Origin: Igneacidithiobacillus sp041146875
GTDB lineage: Bacteria > Pseudomonadota > Gammaproteobacteria > Acidithiobacillales > Acidithiobacillaceae
Reading direction: 5' to 3'
Assembly: GCF_041146875.1 (NCBI RefSeq)
Contig: NZ_JBFRXP010000003.1
Span: 122,735-186,734, forward strand
DNA length: 64,000 bases
This document shows, piece by piece, positions 16,273-25,156 of the stretch; the first letter of the stretch is position 1; every line of letters begins with the position of its first letter. A program made the position numbers and the translations under genes. The notes under the pieces were generated by a model. It did no database searches and was not told where the DNA came from. It saw nothing but the letters and a program-made list of their open reading frames with translations.

Positions 16273-17181
16273 ATGCGTTCTCGTGAAACCTACCTGGCTT
16301 TCGCCGCCATTCTCCTGCTCGCTCTGATCTGGGGCTACAACTGGGTGGTCATGAAAGTCGCCTTGCAGAACAGTGCGCCACTGCTATTCGCCGCTCTGCG
16401 CGTGGTGCTCAGTGCCCCGGTTCTGCTCCTGTATCTGCTGCTGCAGAAACGCTCGTTAGCCCTGCCATCCTTGGGCTACATCGTGCCCTATGGGCTCCTG
16501 CAGAGTACTGGTTTCGTGGGCGCCACCTTGCTGGCGCTGGAATATGCCGGGGCCGGCAAGACGGCGATTCTCGTCTACATGATGCCGATTTGGCTAATGC
16601 TCTTGGCCTGGCCGGTGTTGGGGGAACGGCTGCACGGGCTGCAAATTCCAGCCTTGGTTCTGGCCCTGCTGGGTCTGGTGATCATCTTGGAGCCCTGGAG
16701 GGCTGGTTCCTCTCCCTGGCAGGGTCCATTCTTTGCCCTTATTTCCGGCATGTCCTGGGCAGCGTCGGCCATTTGGCATAAACGCTTCGTGCCCAAAGGA
16801 CAAGACCTGATCAACGCAACTTTTTGGCAGGCCTCCATCGGCGGCACTGTACTGCTCATCACCGCGCTGGTTTTCGAGGGCTGGCAGGTGCGGTGGACCG
16901 GGCCGTTTATCGCTGCCCTTGCCTATAATGCCATCCCCGGTACCGCCCTCGCCTACGTGCTCTGGCTCTTTGCCCTGCGCCATTTACCCTCTGGCGTAGC
17001 CGGCATTGCCACCCTCTTCGCCCCACTCATTGGGGTATTCGCCGCCTGGCTACAGCTAGGCGAGCGCCCAAACATCTGGGAGGCCATCGGCATGGCGGGA
17101 ATCTTCTCGGCGCTTTTCCTGGTAAGCTGGCAGCACCTGCGACCCAAAGACGACAATATCACCATGTCAGCGCAAGAATGA
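16273..17181 (+). CDS. EamA/DMT-family transporter
   Basis: This 302-aa protein consists of ten hydrophobic segments in two EamA repeats. The first repeat begins 'LALIWGYNWVVMKVAL' and the second 'SGMSWAASAIWHKRF'. DMT proteins of this type usually export amino acids or small metabolites through the inner membrane. The substrate cannot be read from the sequence. It stands alone between a terminator and the toxin-antitoxin pair. Confidence 0.87.
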   Translation: MRSRETYLAFAAILLLALIWGYNWVVMKVALQNSAPLLFAALRVVLSAPVLLLYLLLQKRSLALPSLGYIVPYGLLQSTGFVGATLLALEYAGAGKTAILVYMMPIWLMLLAWPVLGERLHGLQIPALVLALLGLVIILEPWRAGSSPWQGPFFALISGMSWAASAIWHKRFVPKGQDLINATFWQASIGGTVLLITALVFEGWQVRWTGPFIAALAYNAIPGTALAYVLWLFALRHLPSGVAGIATLFAPLIGVFAAWLQLGERPNIWEAIGMAGIFSALFLVSWQHLRPKDDNITMSAQE

Positions 17182-17218
17182 TAGTGGTTTTAGCCGCCCA
17201 AAAAAGGTGTCCCCGGCC

Positions 17219-17647
17219 CTATACGCCTTTCCAAGGGTTAATGACCGTCACACCTGCCGCTTCATAGGGCGATGTGTCGCGCGATGCCACAATGAAGCCC
17301 CGCGATGCTGCAACGGCCGCGATGTAACCGTCTGGCGTCGGAAAGCCACGCCCGCCGTCCTTGGCCGTCACGGCCAGGTCGGCGTAGTGGCGCGCTGCAT
17401 CCGTGTCGAACGGCAACACCCGATCTTTGAACAGCTCCAGCAGCTCGCTCAGGGCGCCGTCGAGCATATTCTTGCGCTTGCCTGCCGGCAGCGTGCGGAT
17501 ACCAAACAGCAACTCGGCGAGCGTGACGCTCGACAGATACAAGGTTTCCGCCACCTGGTCGTTCAACCAGGCCCTTACAGCCGCATCTGGCTCTGGCTTC
17601 ATCGCCTCAGAAACGACGTTGGTATCCAAGACGATCATTTCAGTCAA
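17219..17647 (-). CDS. PIN-domain toxin (FitB/VapC family)
   Basis: This 142-aa PIN-domain protein has the metal-binding acidic residues in 'MIVLDTNVVSE', 'LSSVTLAELLFGI' and 'PTPDGYIAAVAASRG'. These toxins are Mg-dependent RNases held inactive by the partner antitoxin. The gene overlaps the antitoxin gene by 8 bp and lies downstream of it, the normal FitAB/VapBC order. The sequence 'AVRAWLNDQVAETLYLSSVT' is close to the FitB branch. Confidence 0.9.
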   Translation of the reverse strand: MTEMIVLDTNVVSEAMKPEPDAAVRAWLNDQVAETLYLSSVTLAELLFGIRTLPAGKRKNMLDGALSELLELFKDRVLPFDTDAARHYADLAVTAKDGGRGFPTPDGYIAAVAASRGFIVASRDTSPYEAAGVTVINPWKGV

Positions 17648-17894
17648 AGCTCAACGGTTTGGCCGGCGTCTTGTCGCGCACACTCTCGAACACGGCGAAA
17701 TCTTCATTGGTCAAACCGATCTTGCGGCCGATGGCCGCCAGGGCTTCCCCTACACGCACACGCTTTTCCGGCTTGACCGCGGCCGTCAGAATCTCGCGCA
17801 CCTCCGCTTCCGTGCTGCGGCCGTGCTGCGCTGCCCGTACCCGCAAGGCGCGATGCACATCATCGGGCACATTCCTTACAGTTAAAATCGCCAT
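17640..17894 (-). CDS. FitA-like ribbon-helix-helix antitoxin
   Basis: This 84-aa protein begins 'MAILTVRNVPDDVHRALRVR', the RHH DNA-binding motif of FitA antitoxins, and continues 'RSTEAEVREIL'. The C-terminal part would wrap the PIN toxin. Such antitoxins bind inverted repeats in their own promoter when complexed with the toxin. A perfect inverted repeat lies just upstream at 17922-17949. Confidence 0.9.
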   Translation of the reverse strand: MAILTVRNVPDDVHRALRVRAAQHGRSTEAEVREILTAAVKPEKRVRVGEALAAIGRKIGLTNEDFAVFESVRDKTPAKPLSFD

Positions 17895-17921
17895 GATTCA
17901 CAACCTGCGGTTTGCTTTCCA

Positions 17922-17949
17922 TGACTGCAATCATAGATAAATGCAGTCA
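17922..17949. promoter_or_regulatory. Inverted repeat upstream of the FitAB pair, probable autoregulatory operator
   Basis: TGACTGCA (17922-17929) and TGCAGTCA (17942-17949) form a perfect 8-bp inverted repeat separated by 12 bp, 28 bp before the antitoxin start. FitA dimers bind inverted repeats spaced like this. The remaining sequence up to guaA (to 18046) contains only weak hairpins and no gene. Confidence 0.65.
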
Positions 17950-18046
17950 CGCACGCAAACGTCATACTCCACGGCAGGGAGGTAGCCTGGCTGGAGTTGA
18001 CACTTGATCGTGTCTCCCTAAGGGTGACAGCGTGTCAGCCGCGGGA

Positions 18047-19654
18047 TCACTCCCACTCGATGGTTGCTGGCGGCTTGCTGCTGATGTCGTAAGTGACGCG
18101 GTTGATGCCGCGGACTTCGTTGATGATGCGGCTACTGACCTTCTTGAGCAGTGCATAGGGCAGTTCGGCCCAGTCGGCGGTCATGAAGTCACTGGTTTGT
18201 ACGGCACGCAGGGCGACCACGTAATCGTAGGTGCGGCCATCGCCCATCACCCCTACGCTCTTCACCGGCAGGAATACGGCAAAGGCTTGGCTAGTGAGGT
18301 CGTACCAGCTATCGCCGCTCTCGGGATCGATAGCGGCACGCAGTTCTTCTATGAAGATGGCGTCGGCGCGACGCAGCAGGTCGGCGTACTCCTTTTTGAC
18401 TTCGCCAAGGATGCGCACGCCCAAGCCGGGGCCGGGGAAGGGATGGCGATAGACCATCTCCCGCGCCAGGCCAAGGGCCACGCCGAGTTCGCGCACTTCG
18501 TCCTTGAACAGTTCGCGTAGGGGCTCGAGCAGTTTGAGGCCCAGTTGCTCGGGAAGGCCGCCGACATTATGGTGGCTCTTGATGGTGACAGCCTTCTTGC
18601 TCTTTGCCCCACCCGACTCGATGACGTCAGGATAAATCGTCCCCTGCGCCAAAAAGCTGACCCCGCGATGGCCAGGAAGCGCAGCCTTGAGTTTTTCCGC
18701 TTCCGCCTGAAAGACCTCGACGAAGAGGCGACCAATAATCTTGCGCTTTTGCTCCGGCTCACTCACGCCGCCCAGCTCGCGCAAAAAGAGCTCACTGGCA
18801 TCTACCCGCACGACCTTGGCGTGCAGTTTGCCGGCAAACATCTCCATGACCATGTCGCCTTCGTTCAAGCGTAACAGCCCATGATCGACAAAAACGCAGG
18901 TGAGCTGATCACCAATAGCGCGATGGATCAGGGCCGCGGCAACACTGGAATCAACGCCTCCGGAAAGACCGAGAATGACTTCTTCCTCGCCCACCTGCTC
19001 GCGGATGCGCGCCACCGCCTCGGCCACATAATCGCCCATCACCCAGTCGCCACTACAGCCGCAGATCTGGTGCACAAAACGGCCGAGTAGCGCCTTGCCC
19101 TGCACGGTATGAGTCACTTCGGGATGAAACTGCACGCCGTAATAGCCGCGCGCCTCGTCGGCCATGCCGGCAATGGGACAACTGCCAGTGCTGGCCATCA
19201 CCTTGAAACCAGGAGGCAGGGCGGTGACCTGATCGCCGTGGCTCATCCACACCTTGAGCATGCCGTAACCTTCGTGCGTGCTAAAGTCTTGGATGTCCTG
19301 TAAGAGGCGGGTGTGACCACGCGCACGAACTTCGGCATAGCCAAATTCCTGGTGATCCGTCCAGCTTACCGTACCACCCAATTGCGCCGCCATGGTCTGC
19401 ATGCCATAGCAAATACCAAGAACTGGCACGCCCAGATCCCATACCACCTGCGGGGCGCGCAGCTCGTGGTCTTCGTAGGTGCTGCCGTGGCTGCCGGAAA
19501 GGATGATGCCCTTGGGCGCAAAATCGCGCACAAAATCATTGCTAACATCGCAAGGATGGATTTCGCAGTAGACATGCGACTCGCGCACACGGCGGGCAAT
19601 AAGTTGGGTGACCTGAGAGCCAAAGTCCAGGATCAGGATGCGTTCTTCACTCAT
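18047..19654 (-). CDS. guaA: GMP synthase (glutamine-hydrolysing)
   Basis: This protein of about 535 aa has an N-terminal class I amidotransferase ('ILILDFGSQ', nucleophile in 'LGICYGMQ', then 'GVQFHPEVTHT'). The ATP-pyrophosphatase domain with P-loop 'LGLSGGVDSSVAA' and the dimerisation domain ending 'PPATIEWE' follow. It converts XMP to GMP. ATG 19654 is preferred over GTG 19666, which would overlap the guaB stop; the added residues are not typical of the family. It follows guaB directly. Confidence 0.97.
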   Translation of the reverse strand: MSEERILILDFGSQVTQLIARRVRESHVYCEIHPCDVSNDFVRDFAPKGIILSGSHGSTYEDHELRAPQVVWDLGVPVLGICYGMQTMAAQLGGTVSWTDHQEFGYAEVRARGHTRLLQDIQDFSTHEGYGMLKVWMSHGDQVTALPPGFKVMASTGSCPIAGMADEARGYYGVQFHPEVTHTVQGKALLGRFVHQICGCSGDWVMGDYVAEAVARIREQVGEEEVILGLSGGVDSSVAAALIHRAIGDQLTCVFVDHGLLRLNEGDMVMEMFAGKLHAKVVRVDASELFLRELGGVSEPEQKRKIIGRLFVEVFQAEAEKLKAALPGHRGVSFLAQGTIYPDVIESGGAKSKKAVTIKSHHNVGGLPEQLGLKLLEPLRELFKDEVRELGVALGLAREMVYRHPFPGPGLGVRILGEVKKEYADLLRRADAIFIEELRAAIDPESGDSWYDLTSQAFAVFLPVKSVGVMGDGRTYDYVVALRAVQTSDFMTADWAELPYALLKKVSSRIINEVRGINRVTYDISSKPPATIEWE

Positions 19655-19662
19655 GGCGGGGA

Positions 19663-21129
19663 TCACTCCACCCGATAATTGGGGGCTTCTTTGGTAATGT
19701 GCACGTCGTGGACGTGGCTCTCGCGCACGCCCGCCTGGGTGATTTTGATAAACTTTGCGTCCCGCGCCAGCTGCGCGAGATCTGCGGCACCCAGATAACC
19801 CATGCTCGAACGCAGTCCGCCCAGGAGCTGATGGATGACCTGCGCCGCTGGACCCTTGTAAGGTACCCGCCCCTCCACCCCTTCGGGCACCAGCTTCGGC
19901 CCCTCGGGATCACTGGCATCCTGGAAGTAACGGTCTGCCGATCCCTGTTGCATGGCTCCCAGCGAGCCCATACCACGATAGGCCTTGAAACTGCGCCCTT
20001 GATAGAGTTCGATTTCGCCAGGGGCCTCGTCGGTACCCGCCAGGAGCCCACCGACCATCACCGTATGGGCGCCAGCCGCCAGGGCCTTGGCAAAGTCGCC
20101 GGAGAAGCGCACGCCGCCATCGGCAACTAGGGGCACGTCAGTATCCGCCAGGGCCTCGGCGACATCGATGATAGCCGTAACCTGCGGCACCCCCACCCCG
20201 GCCACCATACGCGTGGTACAAATCGAACCTGGACCAATACCCACCTTGACCCCATCCGCGCCAGCATCCACGAGTGCCTTGGCCGCCGCCGCCGTGGCGA
20301 TGTTGCCACCGATCACATCCACCGCCGGAAAGTGTTTTTTCACCCAGGCAACGCGGTCGAGCACCCCCTGGCTATGCCCATGGGCGGTATCGACGATGAT
20401 GAGATCGACTCCGGCCTCTACCAGGCGCTCAACGCGCTCTTCCGTGCCGGCGCCAACACCAACCGCAGCCCCTACCAGCAGGCGGCCCAGGCTGTCGCGG
20501 CAGGCATTGGGATGCGCAGTGGCCTTGCTGATGTCCTTGACTGTGATCAGGCCGCGCAGCTCAGAGCGATCATTCACAACCAGAATTTTCTCGATGCGAT
20601 GTTTGTGCAGCAGGTCCTTGGTGGTGTCGAGGCTACTCCCCTCGGCCACCGTCACCAGACGCTCGCGCGGGGTCATCACACTGCTCACCGGGGCATCCAT
20701 GCGCGTTTCGAAGCGCAGATCGCGATTAGTGACGATACCTTCCAGACGCCCGTCCTCTCCCACTACCGGCACGCCGGAGATACCGTGACTGGCCATCAGC
20801 AGCAGGACCTCGCGGATGCTGGCATTGGCACGAGTAACAATAGGGTCTTTGATAACGCCCGCCTCGAATTTTTTCACGCGGCGCACCTGTGCGGCCTGGT
20901 GCTCGGCGGTCATGTTCTTGTGGATGATGCCAATGCCGCCTTCCTGCGCCATACAGATGGACATCGCCGCCTCGGTAACGGTATCCATGGCGGCAGACAG
21001 GAGGGGGATGTTGATGTGCAGATTGCGACTCAGGCGGGTGCGAACCTGTACGTCGCGCGGCAGCACGTTCGAGTGGGCAGGAACCAGCAAAACGTCATCA
21101 AAAGTCAGGGCTTCGCCAATCAGTTGCAT
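19663..21129 (-). CDS. guaB: IMP dehydrogenase
   Basis: This 488-aa protein has the normal family length. The order is an N-terminal barrel part ('EALTFDDVLLVPAHS'), two CBS domains (about residues 95-200), the barrel with catalytic cysteine in 'GIGPGSICTTR', and the 'GYLGAADLAQL' C-terminal part. It makes XMP from IMP with NAD+. GGAG lies before ATG 21129. It forms a guaBA operon with the next gene. Confidence 0.97.
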   Translation of the reverse strand: MQLIGEALTFDDVLLVPAHSNVLPRDVQVRTRLSRNLHINIPLLSAAMDTVTEAAMSICMAQEGGIGIIHKNMTAEHQAAQVRRVKKFEAGVIKDPIVTRANASIREVLLLMASHGISGVPVVGEDGRLEGIVTNRDLRFETRMDAPVSSVMTPRERLVTVAEGSSLDTTKDLLHKHRIEKILVVNDRSELRGLITVKDISKATAHPNACRDSLGRLLVGAAVGVGAGTEERVERLVEAGVDLIIVDTAHGHSQGVLDRVAWVKKHFPAVDVIGGNIATAAAAKALVDAGADGVKVGIGPGSICTTRMVAGVGVPQVTAIIDVAEALADTDVPLVADGGVRFSGDFAKALAAGAHTVMVGGLLAGTDEAPGEIELYQGRSFKAYRGMGSLGAMQQGSADRYFQDASDPEGPKLVPEGVEGRVPYKGPAAQVIHQLLGGLRSSMGYLGAADLAQLARDAKFIKITQAGVRESHVHDVHITKEAPNYRVE

Positions 21130-21194
21130 CGGAGCTCCTCAAAATGAAAAAGGGCCGGGCATTGCTGCACACCCAGCCCAGTCAGGCATGGCCA

Positions 21195-21224
21195 ATGATA
21201 GACGCACAGCGAAAAAATTGCCAA
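21195..21224 (-). promoter_or_regulatory. Candidate guaBA promoter
   Basis: On the minus strand TTGGCA (21224-21219) and TATCAT (21200-21195) are separated by 18 bp, giving a leader of about 60 nt to guaB. The two boxes are close to consensus but the assignment is by eye. Confidence 0.45.
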
Positions 21225-21259
21225 TTTTTACGGGCGAATGGACAGGGCTTGCCAATCAT

Positions 21260-21287
21260 TTCGAACATTACCGATTTTTCGTATACA
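21260..21287 (+). promoter_or_regulatory. Candidate promoter for the pcnB-led operon
   Basis: TATACA (21282-21287) stands 16 bp after a weak -35-like TTCGAA (21260-21265). The start site would fall near 21294, which supports the TTG start of pcnB over in-frame codons further upstream. The stretch CGATTTTTCGTA here is repeated before tRNA-Ser at 36003. Confidence 0.35.
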
Positions 21288-21324
21288 CTGTGCGCGCCAC
21301 TTGCCGGAGGGCTGGAATCACACT

Positions 21325-22770
21325 TTGGTTTCCCTGAAAAATTTCATCGCAGCACAGCTAGCTAACGACACCGCCGCACCCAGCGCGCCATCTGTGCATG
21401 CACCCTCTCTGCCAGCCGGCGCGCGCACGATTCCGCGGGAGCAGCACAATATTTCCCGGCGTCAGATCAGTGATGCCGCCCTGCAAGTATTGAACGGCCT
21501 GCATCGGGCCGGTTACCAAGCGTATCTGGTCGGCGGCAGCGTGCGCGACCTGCTGCTGGGTCGAGAACCAAAGGATTTTGACGTTTGCACCGATGCGCGG
21601 CCTGAGGAGGTACGCAAACTTTTTCGGCGAAACGCCCGCCTCATTGGTCGGCGCTTTATCCTCGCCCATGTCCAGTTTGGCCGCGAGATCATCGAGGTCG
21701 CCACCTTTCGCGGTGGCGCCAATGAGCGGCAAGCGGTGAGCTCCAGCGGGCGCATCCTCGCTGACAACGTCTATGGCTCCCTAGAGGAGGACGCACAGCG
21801 CCGCGACTTCACCGTCAATGCCCTCTATTACAACATTGCTGACCGCAGTATTGTCGATTTCTGGGGTGCCTGGGCCGATATCGAAACCCAGCGGTTGCGC
21901 ATGATCGGCGAGGCCGAGCAACGTTTCCACGAAGACCCCGTGCGCATGCTCCGTGCCACACGTTTTGCTGCCAAACTGGGATTCCAACTCGATTCTGCCA
22001 TCGAGGCTGCCACCCCCTCCTGCCGCGAACTGTTGCGCGAGGTTCCCCCCGCGCGCTTGTATGAGGAGGTTGGCAAACTTTTTCTCGCTGGCTTTGCCCA
22101 GCAGAGTCTCGCTACTTTGCAGCGATATGGACTTTTTGCCGCCCTCTTCCCGCAACTTGCAGAGGTACTCGAACGGGAAGACCAAGGCGCTGCCCGCGAA
22201 TTGGTGCAACTCTCTCTGGGTAACACCGATAGCCGTGTGTCGGCAGGCAAGTCCGTACACCCCGCCTTCCTTTTTGCGGCAATGCTCTGGCCCGTATTGC
22301 TTGCAGAGCAAGAGCGATTGGTGAGCGAAGACAAACCCGAGGCCGTAGCCATGCAACAGGCCGCCAGCGCGGTGCTCGAGGAAAATCGCGGGCAGATTGC
22401 CATTCCCCGCCGCTTCACCCTTACCATTCGCGAGATTTGGGACTTGCAGGCCCGTTTCCACCGCCGTGGTGGGCGTCGGCCGTTCGCCCTGCTCGCCCAC
22501 GAGCGCTTTCGCGCCGCCTTCGATTTTCTGCTGCTGCGCCGTGATGCCGGTGCCGATCTGGCCGCTCTCGGGCAATGGTGGCAACAGTTTCAGGATGCCG
22601 ATGGTGAAGGGCGCAAGCAACTGATTGAGACTGCTCGTCTGGAGGATCGTGATGCCGAATCTCCCCTCGGCCCACTGCCAGCCAGCGAAAATAAACGTGG
22701 CAAGCGGCGAAGACGGCGACGGAATCCTAAGCAAACGTCGGAATCCGTAACTGTAGTAGAGTCCGACTAG
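21325..22770 (+). CDS. pcnB: Poly(A) polymerase I
   Basis: The protein of about 481 aa is a class II nucleotidyltransferase. It has 'IPREQHNISRRQIS', 'YLVGGSVRDLLLGREPKDFD' with the catalytic Asp pair, 'GRRFILAHVQFG' and 'HEDPVRMLRATRFAAKLGF'. The RRFILAHV and basic C-terminus ('KRGKRRRRRR') separate it from CCA enzymes. It adds poly(A) tails that promote RNA decay. TTG 21325 fits the length of the E. coli N-terminus and lies after the candidate promoter; a longer frame opens at 21238. It leads a long co-directional operon. Confidence 0.9.
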   Translation: MVSLKNFIAAQLANDTAAPSAPSVHAPSLPAGARTIPREQHNISRRQISDAALQVLNGLHRAGYQAYLVGGSVRDLLLGREPKDFDVCTDARPEEVRKLFRRNARLIGRRFILAHVQFGREIIEVATFRGGANERQAVSSSGRILADNVYGSLEEDAQRRDFTVNALYYNIADRSIVDFWGAWADIETQRLRMIGEAEQRFHEDPVRMLRATRFAAKLGFQLDSAIEAATPSCRELLREVPPARLYEEVGKLFLAGFAQQSLATLQRYGLFAALFPQLAEVLEREDQGAARELVQLSLGNTDSRVSAGKSVHPAFLFAAMLWPVLLAEQERLVSEDKPEAVAMQQAASAVLEENRGQIAIPRRFTLTIREIWDLQARFHRRGGRRPFALLAHERFRAAFDFLLLRRDAGADLAALGQWWQQFQDADGEGRKQLIETARLEDRDAESPLGPLPASENKRGKRRRRRRNPKQTSESVTVVESD

Positions 22771-22779
22771 GCTCGTATT

Positions 22780-24054
22780 TTGGCCCTCGACAGCGGCCCG
22801 AAAGAAATTCTGCAACTCCTCCAGAAAACCTGGTCTAGCACGCGTGTTCAACAACTCCAATTTCTTGGCGCCCAGGCCAAGGCGCTCGGCTCTCAGCTCT
22901 ATCTCGTCGGTGGAGTGGTACGCGATCTATTCCTGGCGCAACCGAGTCAGGATTGGGATCTGGCCATTGACGGTGATGTAGAGCCTTTCCTCAATGCCCT
23001 GCAGAGCGTTGGCTTCCAGTTGGACAAGCGTTCTGTATTCGGCACTGCCAGCCTACAGAGTGCAGAGGGGCTACGCTGGGACCTGGCCCGTTGTCGTGGC
23101 GAACACTATTCGCAGCCCGGTGCCTTGCCCGAAGTATTCCCTGCCGATATCCATGCGGATTTACTGCGCCGGGATTTTCGTTGTAACGCCATGGCGCTCC
23201 AGCTTACGCCCGAGTCTTTTGCTCAGCTTCTTGACCCCTTCGCTGGTCGAGAAGATCTGCGCATGGGCATCCTGGAAGTGCTGCACCCGCGCTCTTTTCA
23301 AGATGATCCCACGCGTATCCTTCGCGGTCTGCGCTTTGCCCGCCGCTTCGCTTTTTCTCTCGGGCCGCAGGCCCAGCAGCAATTGCAACGTCTTCTCAAC
23401 AGTAATGGTTTTGCCAGCTTGAGCGGCACCCGCCTGTTCCGGGAGTTGCGTCTTTTGTTGGAGCTAGCGGATCTACCCAGCAACCTGCGAAGTTTTTGCG
23501 ACTGGGGCTTAGGCGCTCTTCTGCCACCGCTACACTCTCCCCCGCCAGAGCTCTGGCCAGCATTGCAGCGCCTGGAGAACGCATTCGCGCAATATCAGAA
23601 AACTTCGGGCGATACCGTGGATCGACCCGCCGCAGCGCTCCTCTTGCTCGCGGCTTTCAGCCCCCCAGCGTTGCGCGAGCAGCACTGGCAGCACTGGCAG
23701 TGGCAACCGGACAAGCACTGGCTGCACGACCTTGCCGCACTGCCCGCGCATCTGCCAGGACTGGAACTTGCGGTGCAAGCACGCTATTGGCAGAGCTGGA
23801 CGCCGGCAGGTATTCTGTGTGCTTTGGTCCTGCACGATGAGCCAGACCTGACAACATCGGCGTGGCATTATCTGCAGGTACAGCGCTGGCAAAAAGCGCC
23901 AGTAGACGGGCGCGACCTGCAAGACTGGGGGATCAGCCCAGGACCGCAACTGGGTGCATTGCTGCTGCGCCTGCAAGATGCGACCTGGAACGGAGCCTTT
24001 GATGACAAAGACGGAGCCTTGCGTTGGCTGAAACAAGAAAACCTGCTGCCGTGA
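22780..24054 (+). CDS. CCA-type tRNA nucleotidyltransferase (class II)
   Basis: This 424-aa protein is a second class II nucleotidyltransferase, placed 9 bp after pcnB. It has 'LYLVGGVVRDLFLAQPSQDW' with the catalytic 'DWD', 'LRRDFRCNAMAL' (ribose-binding motif) and 'DDPTRILRGLRFARRF'. The RRDF motif and the absence of the pcnB basic tail indicate a CCA- or CC-adding enzyme acting on tRNA 3' ends. The C-terminal half is weakly conserved. Which nucleotides it adds cannot be decided here. TTG 22780 is the likely start. Confidence 0.78.
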   Translation: MALDSGPKEILQLLQKTWSSTRVQQLQFLGAQAKALGSQLYLVGGVVRDLFLAQPSQDWDLAIDGDVEPFLNALQSVGFQLDKRSVFGTASLQSAEGLRWDLARCRGEHYSQPGALPEVFPADIHADLLRRDFRCNAMALQLTPESFAQLLDPFAGREDLRMGILEVLHPRSFQDDPTRILRGLRFARRFAFSLGPQAQQQLQRLLNSNGFASLSGTRLFRELRLLLELADLPSNLRSFCDWGLGALLPPLHSPPPELWPALQRLENAFAQYQKTSGDTVDRPAAALLLLAAFSPPALREQHWQHWQWQPDKHWLHDLAALPAHLPGLELAVQARYWQSWTPAGILCALVLHDEPDLTTSAWHYLQVQRWQKAPVDGRDLQDWGISPGPQLGALLLRLQDATWNGAFDDKDGALRWLKQENLLP

Positions 24055-24569
24055 TTGCCTGGGTAGGTATCGGCAGCAATCTGCAAGAACCCCGTCTACA
24101 AGTTATGCGGGCGCGGAATGCTTTAGCAGCACTGCCAGCGTCACGCCTCGACTGGGTTTCTGGTGATTACCTTTCGGCACCCATTGGCGGCGTGGCGCAA
24201 CCTCCTTTTGTCAATGCTGTGGCCCGCCTGGAAACCTGGCTTGCGCCTAACGAATTGCTGCGCGCTTTGCATGACATCGAAGAGCAGGCCGGGCGGCGGC
24301 GCGCGATAGAGTTGGTCTGGGGTCCGCGGGTACTGGATCTGGATCTATTACTTTATGGAGAACTGCAGTGTCAGGAGCCAAGCCTGTATCTGCCCCATCC
24401 AGAAATTGCCAATCGTGCCTTCGTGCTGCGGCCCATGGCCGATTATGACCCTAACATGCGCATCCCTGGCGCGGGCAGTATCGCCGACCTTCTACCTGCA
24501 GTCGCCGGACAAAGCCTGTCGCCGCTGCCCGTGCAGCAGGATAGCGAGGACTTGCGGCGCTCATGTTGA
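24051..24569 (+). CDS. folK: 6-hydroxymethyl-7,8-dihydropterin pyrophosphokinase
   Basis: This 172-aa protein carries 'WVGIGSNLQEPRLQ', 'PPFVNAVARLET' and 'RRRAIELVWGPRVLDLDLLL', the HPPK ATP- and pterin-binding motifs, and 'HPEIANRAFVLRP'. It catalyses pyrophosphoryl transfer in folate biosynthesis. GTG 24051 overlaps the upstream stop as GTGA and places the first motif at the usual distance. It is followed by deoxynucleoside kinase and panB, a common order in proteobacteria. Confidence 0.93.
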   Translation: MIAWVGIGSNLQEPRLQVMRARNALAALPASRLDWVSGDYLSAPIGGVAQPPFVNAVARLETWLAPNELLRALHDIEEQAGRRRAIELVWGPRVLDLDLLLYGELQCQEPSLYLPHPEIANRAFVLRPMADYDPNMRIPGAGSIADLLPAVAGQSLSPLPVQQDSEDLRRSC

Positions 24570-25156
24570 TCGTCTGCGAAGGTCCCATGGGGGCAGGGAA
24601 AACCAGCCTCACGCACCTACTCGCGGGGCATTTTCAGGCCACAGAATGCCTGGAGACACCCGCAGACAATCCTTTTCTGGCAGAGCTGTATGCCGATGGT
24701 CGTCATGCCCTGGCTACAGAACTGCATTTTTTGCTGCAACGATGCCGCCAGTGGCAGGCGCTACCCGCGGGCTTGTGTTTCAGTGACCACAGCCCGAGCA
24801 AAGATCTACTCTTCACCGCTCAGACCCTTGACGAGGCAGAGCGAGACCTCTATTTACGCATCCGTAGCAAGCTCCTGCCCCAGCCACCGCAGGTGGCGCT
24901 GATGATCTTTCTCGACGCACCGTTGGATCTACTCTATGCCCGCATTGCTGCGCGCGGCGATCGCTGGGACGCGGCCATGCAACGGGCGTACCTTGCCCAA
25001 GTACAAACGCGCTATGCAGATTTTTTCGCAGCCTACCCAGGGGAACACATTGACTTGCGCGGGCAGGGTCTGGACTTCGTCGCCCGCGAGAATGATGCTA
25101 AAATCCTGACTGAATTAGTCGGGAATAAATTACACGAGTTGGGGTGGCAGAGTTGA
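24563..25156 (+). CDS. Deoxynucleoside kinase family protein
   Basis: This 197-aa protein has a P-loop at its start ('CEGPMGAGKTSL'), the 'SDHSPSKDLLF' segment corresponding to the DRS-type motif, and 'LIFLDAPLDLLYARIAARG' type lid sequence (in part, DLLYARIAARG). It phosphorylates deoxynucleosides for salvage. Which base it prefers is unclear. It overlaps folK by 7 bp. Confidence 0.85.
   Translation: MLIVCEGPMGAGKTSLTHLLAGHFQATECLETPADNPFLAELYADGRHALATELHFLLQRCRQWQALPAGLCFSDHSPSKDLLFTAQTLDEAERDLYLRIRSKLLPQPPQVALMIFLDAPLDLLYARIAARGDRWDAAMQRAYLAQVQTRYADFFAAYPGEHIDLRGQGLDFVARENDAKILTELVGNKLHELGWQS

Noticed and set aside
21781..22860. A 359-codon open frame antisense to pcnB.
   Set aside because: pcnB has full motif support on the other strand; the antisense protein matches no family pattern.
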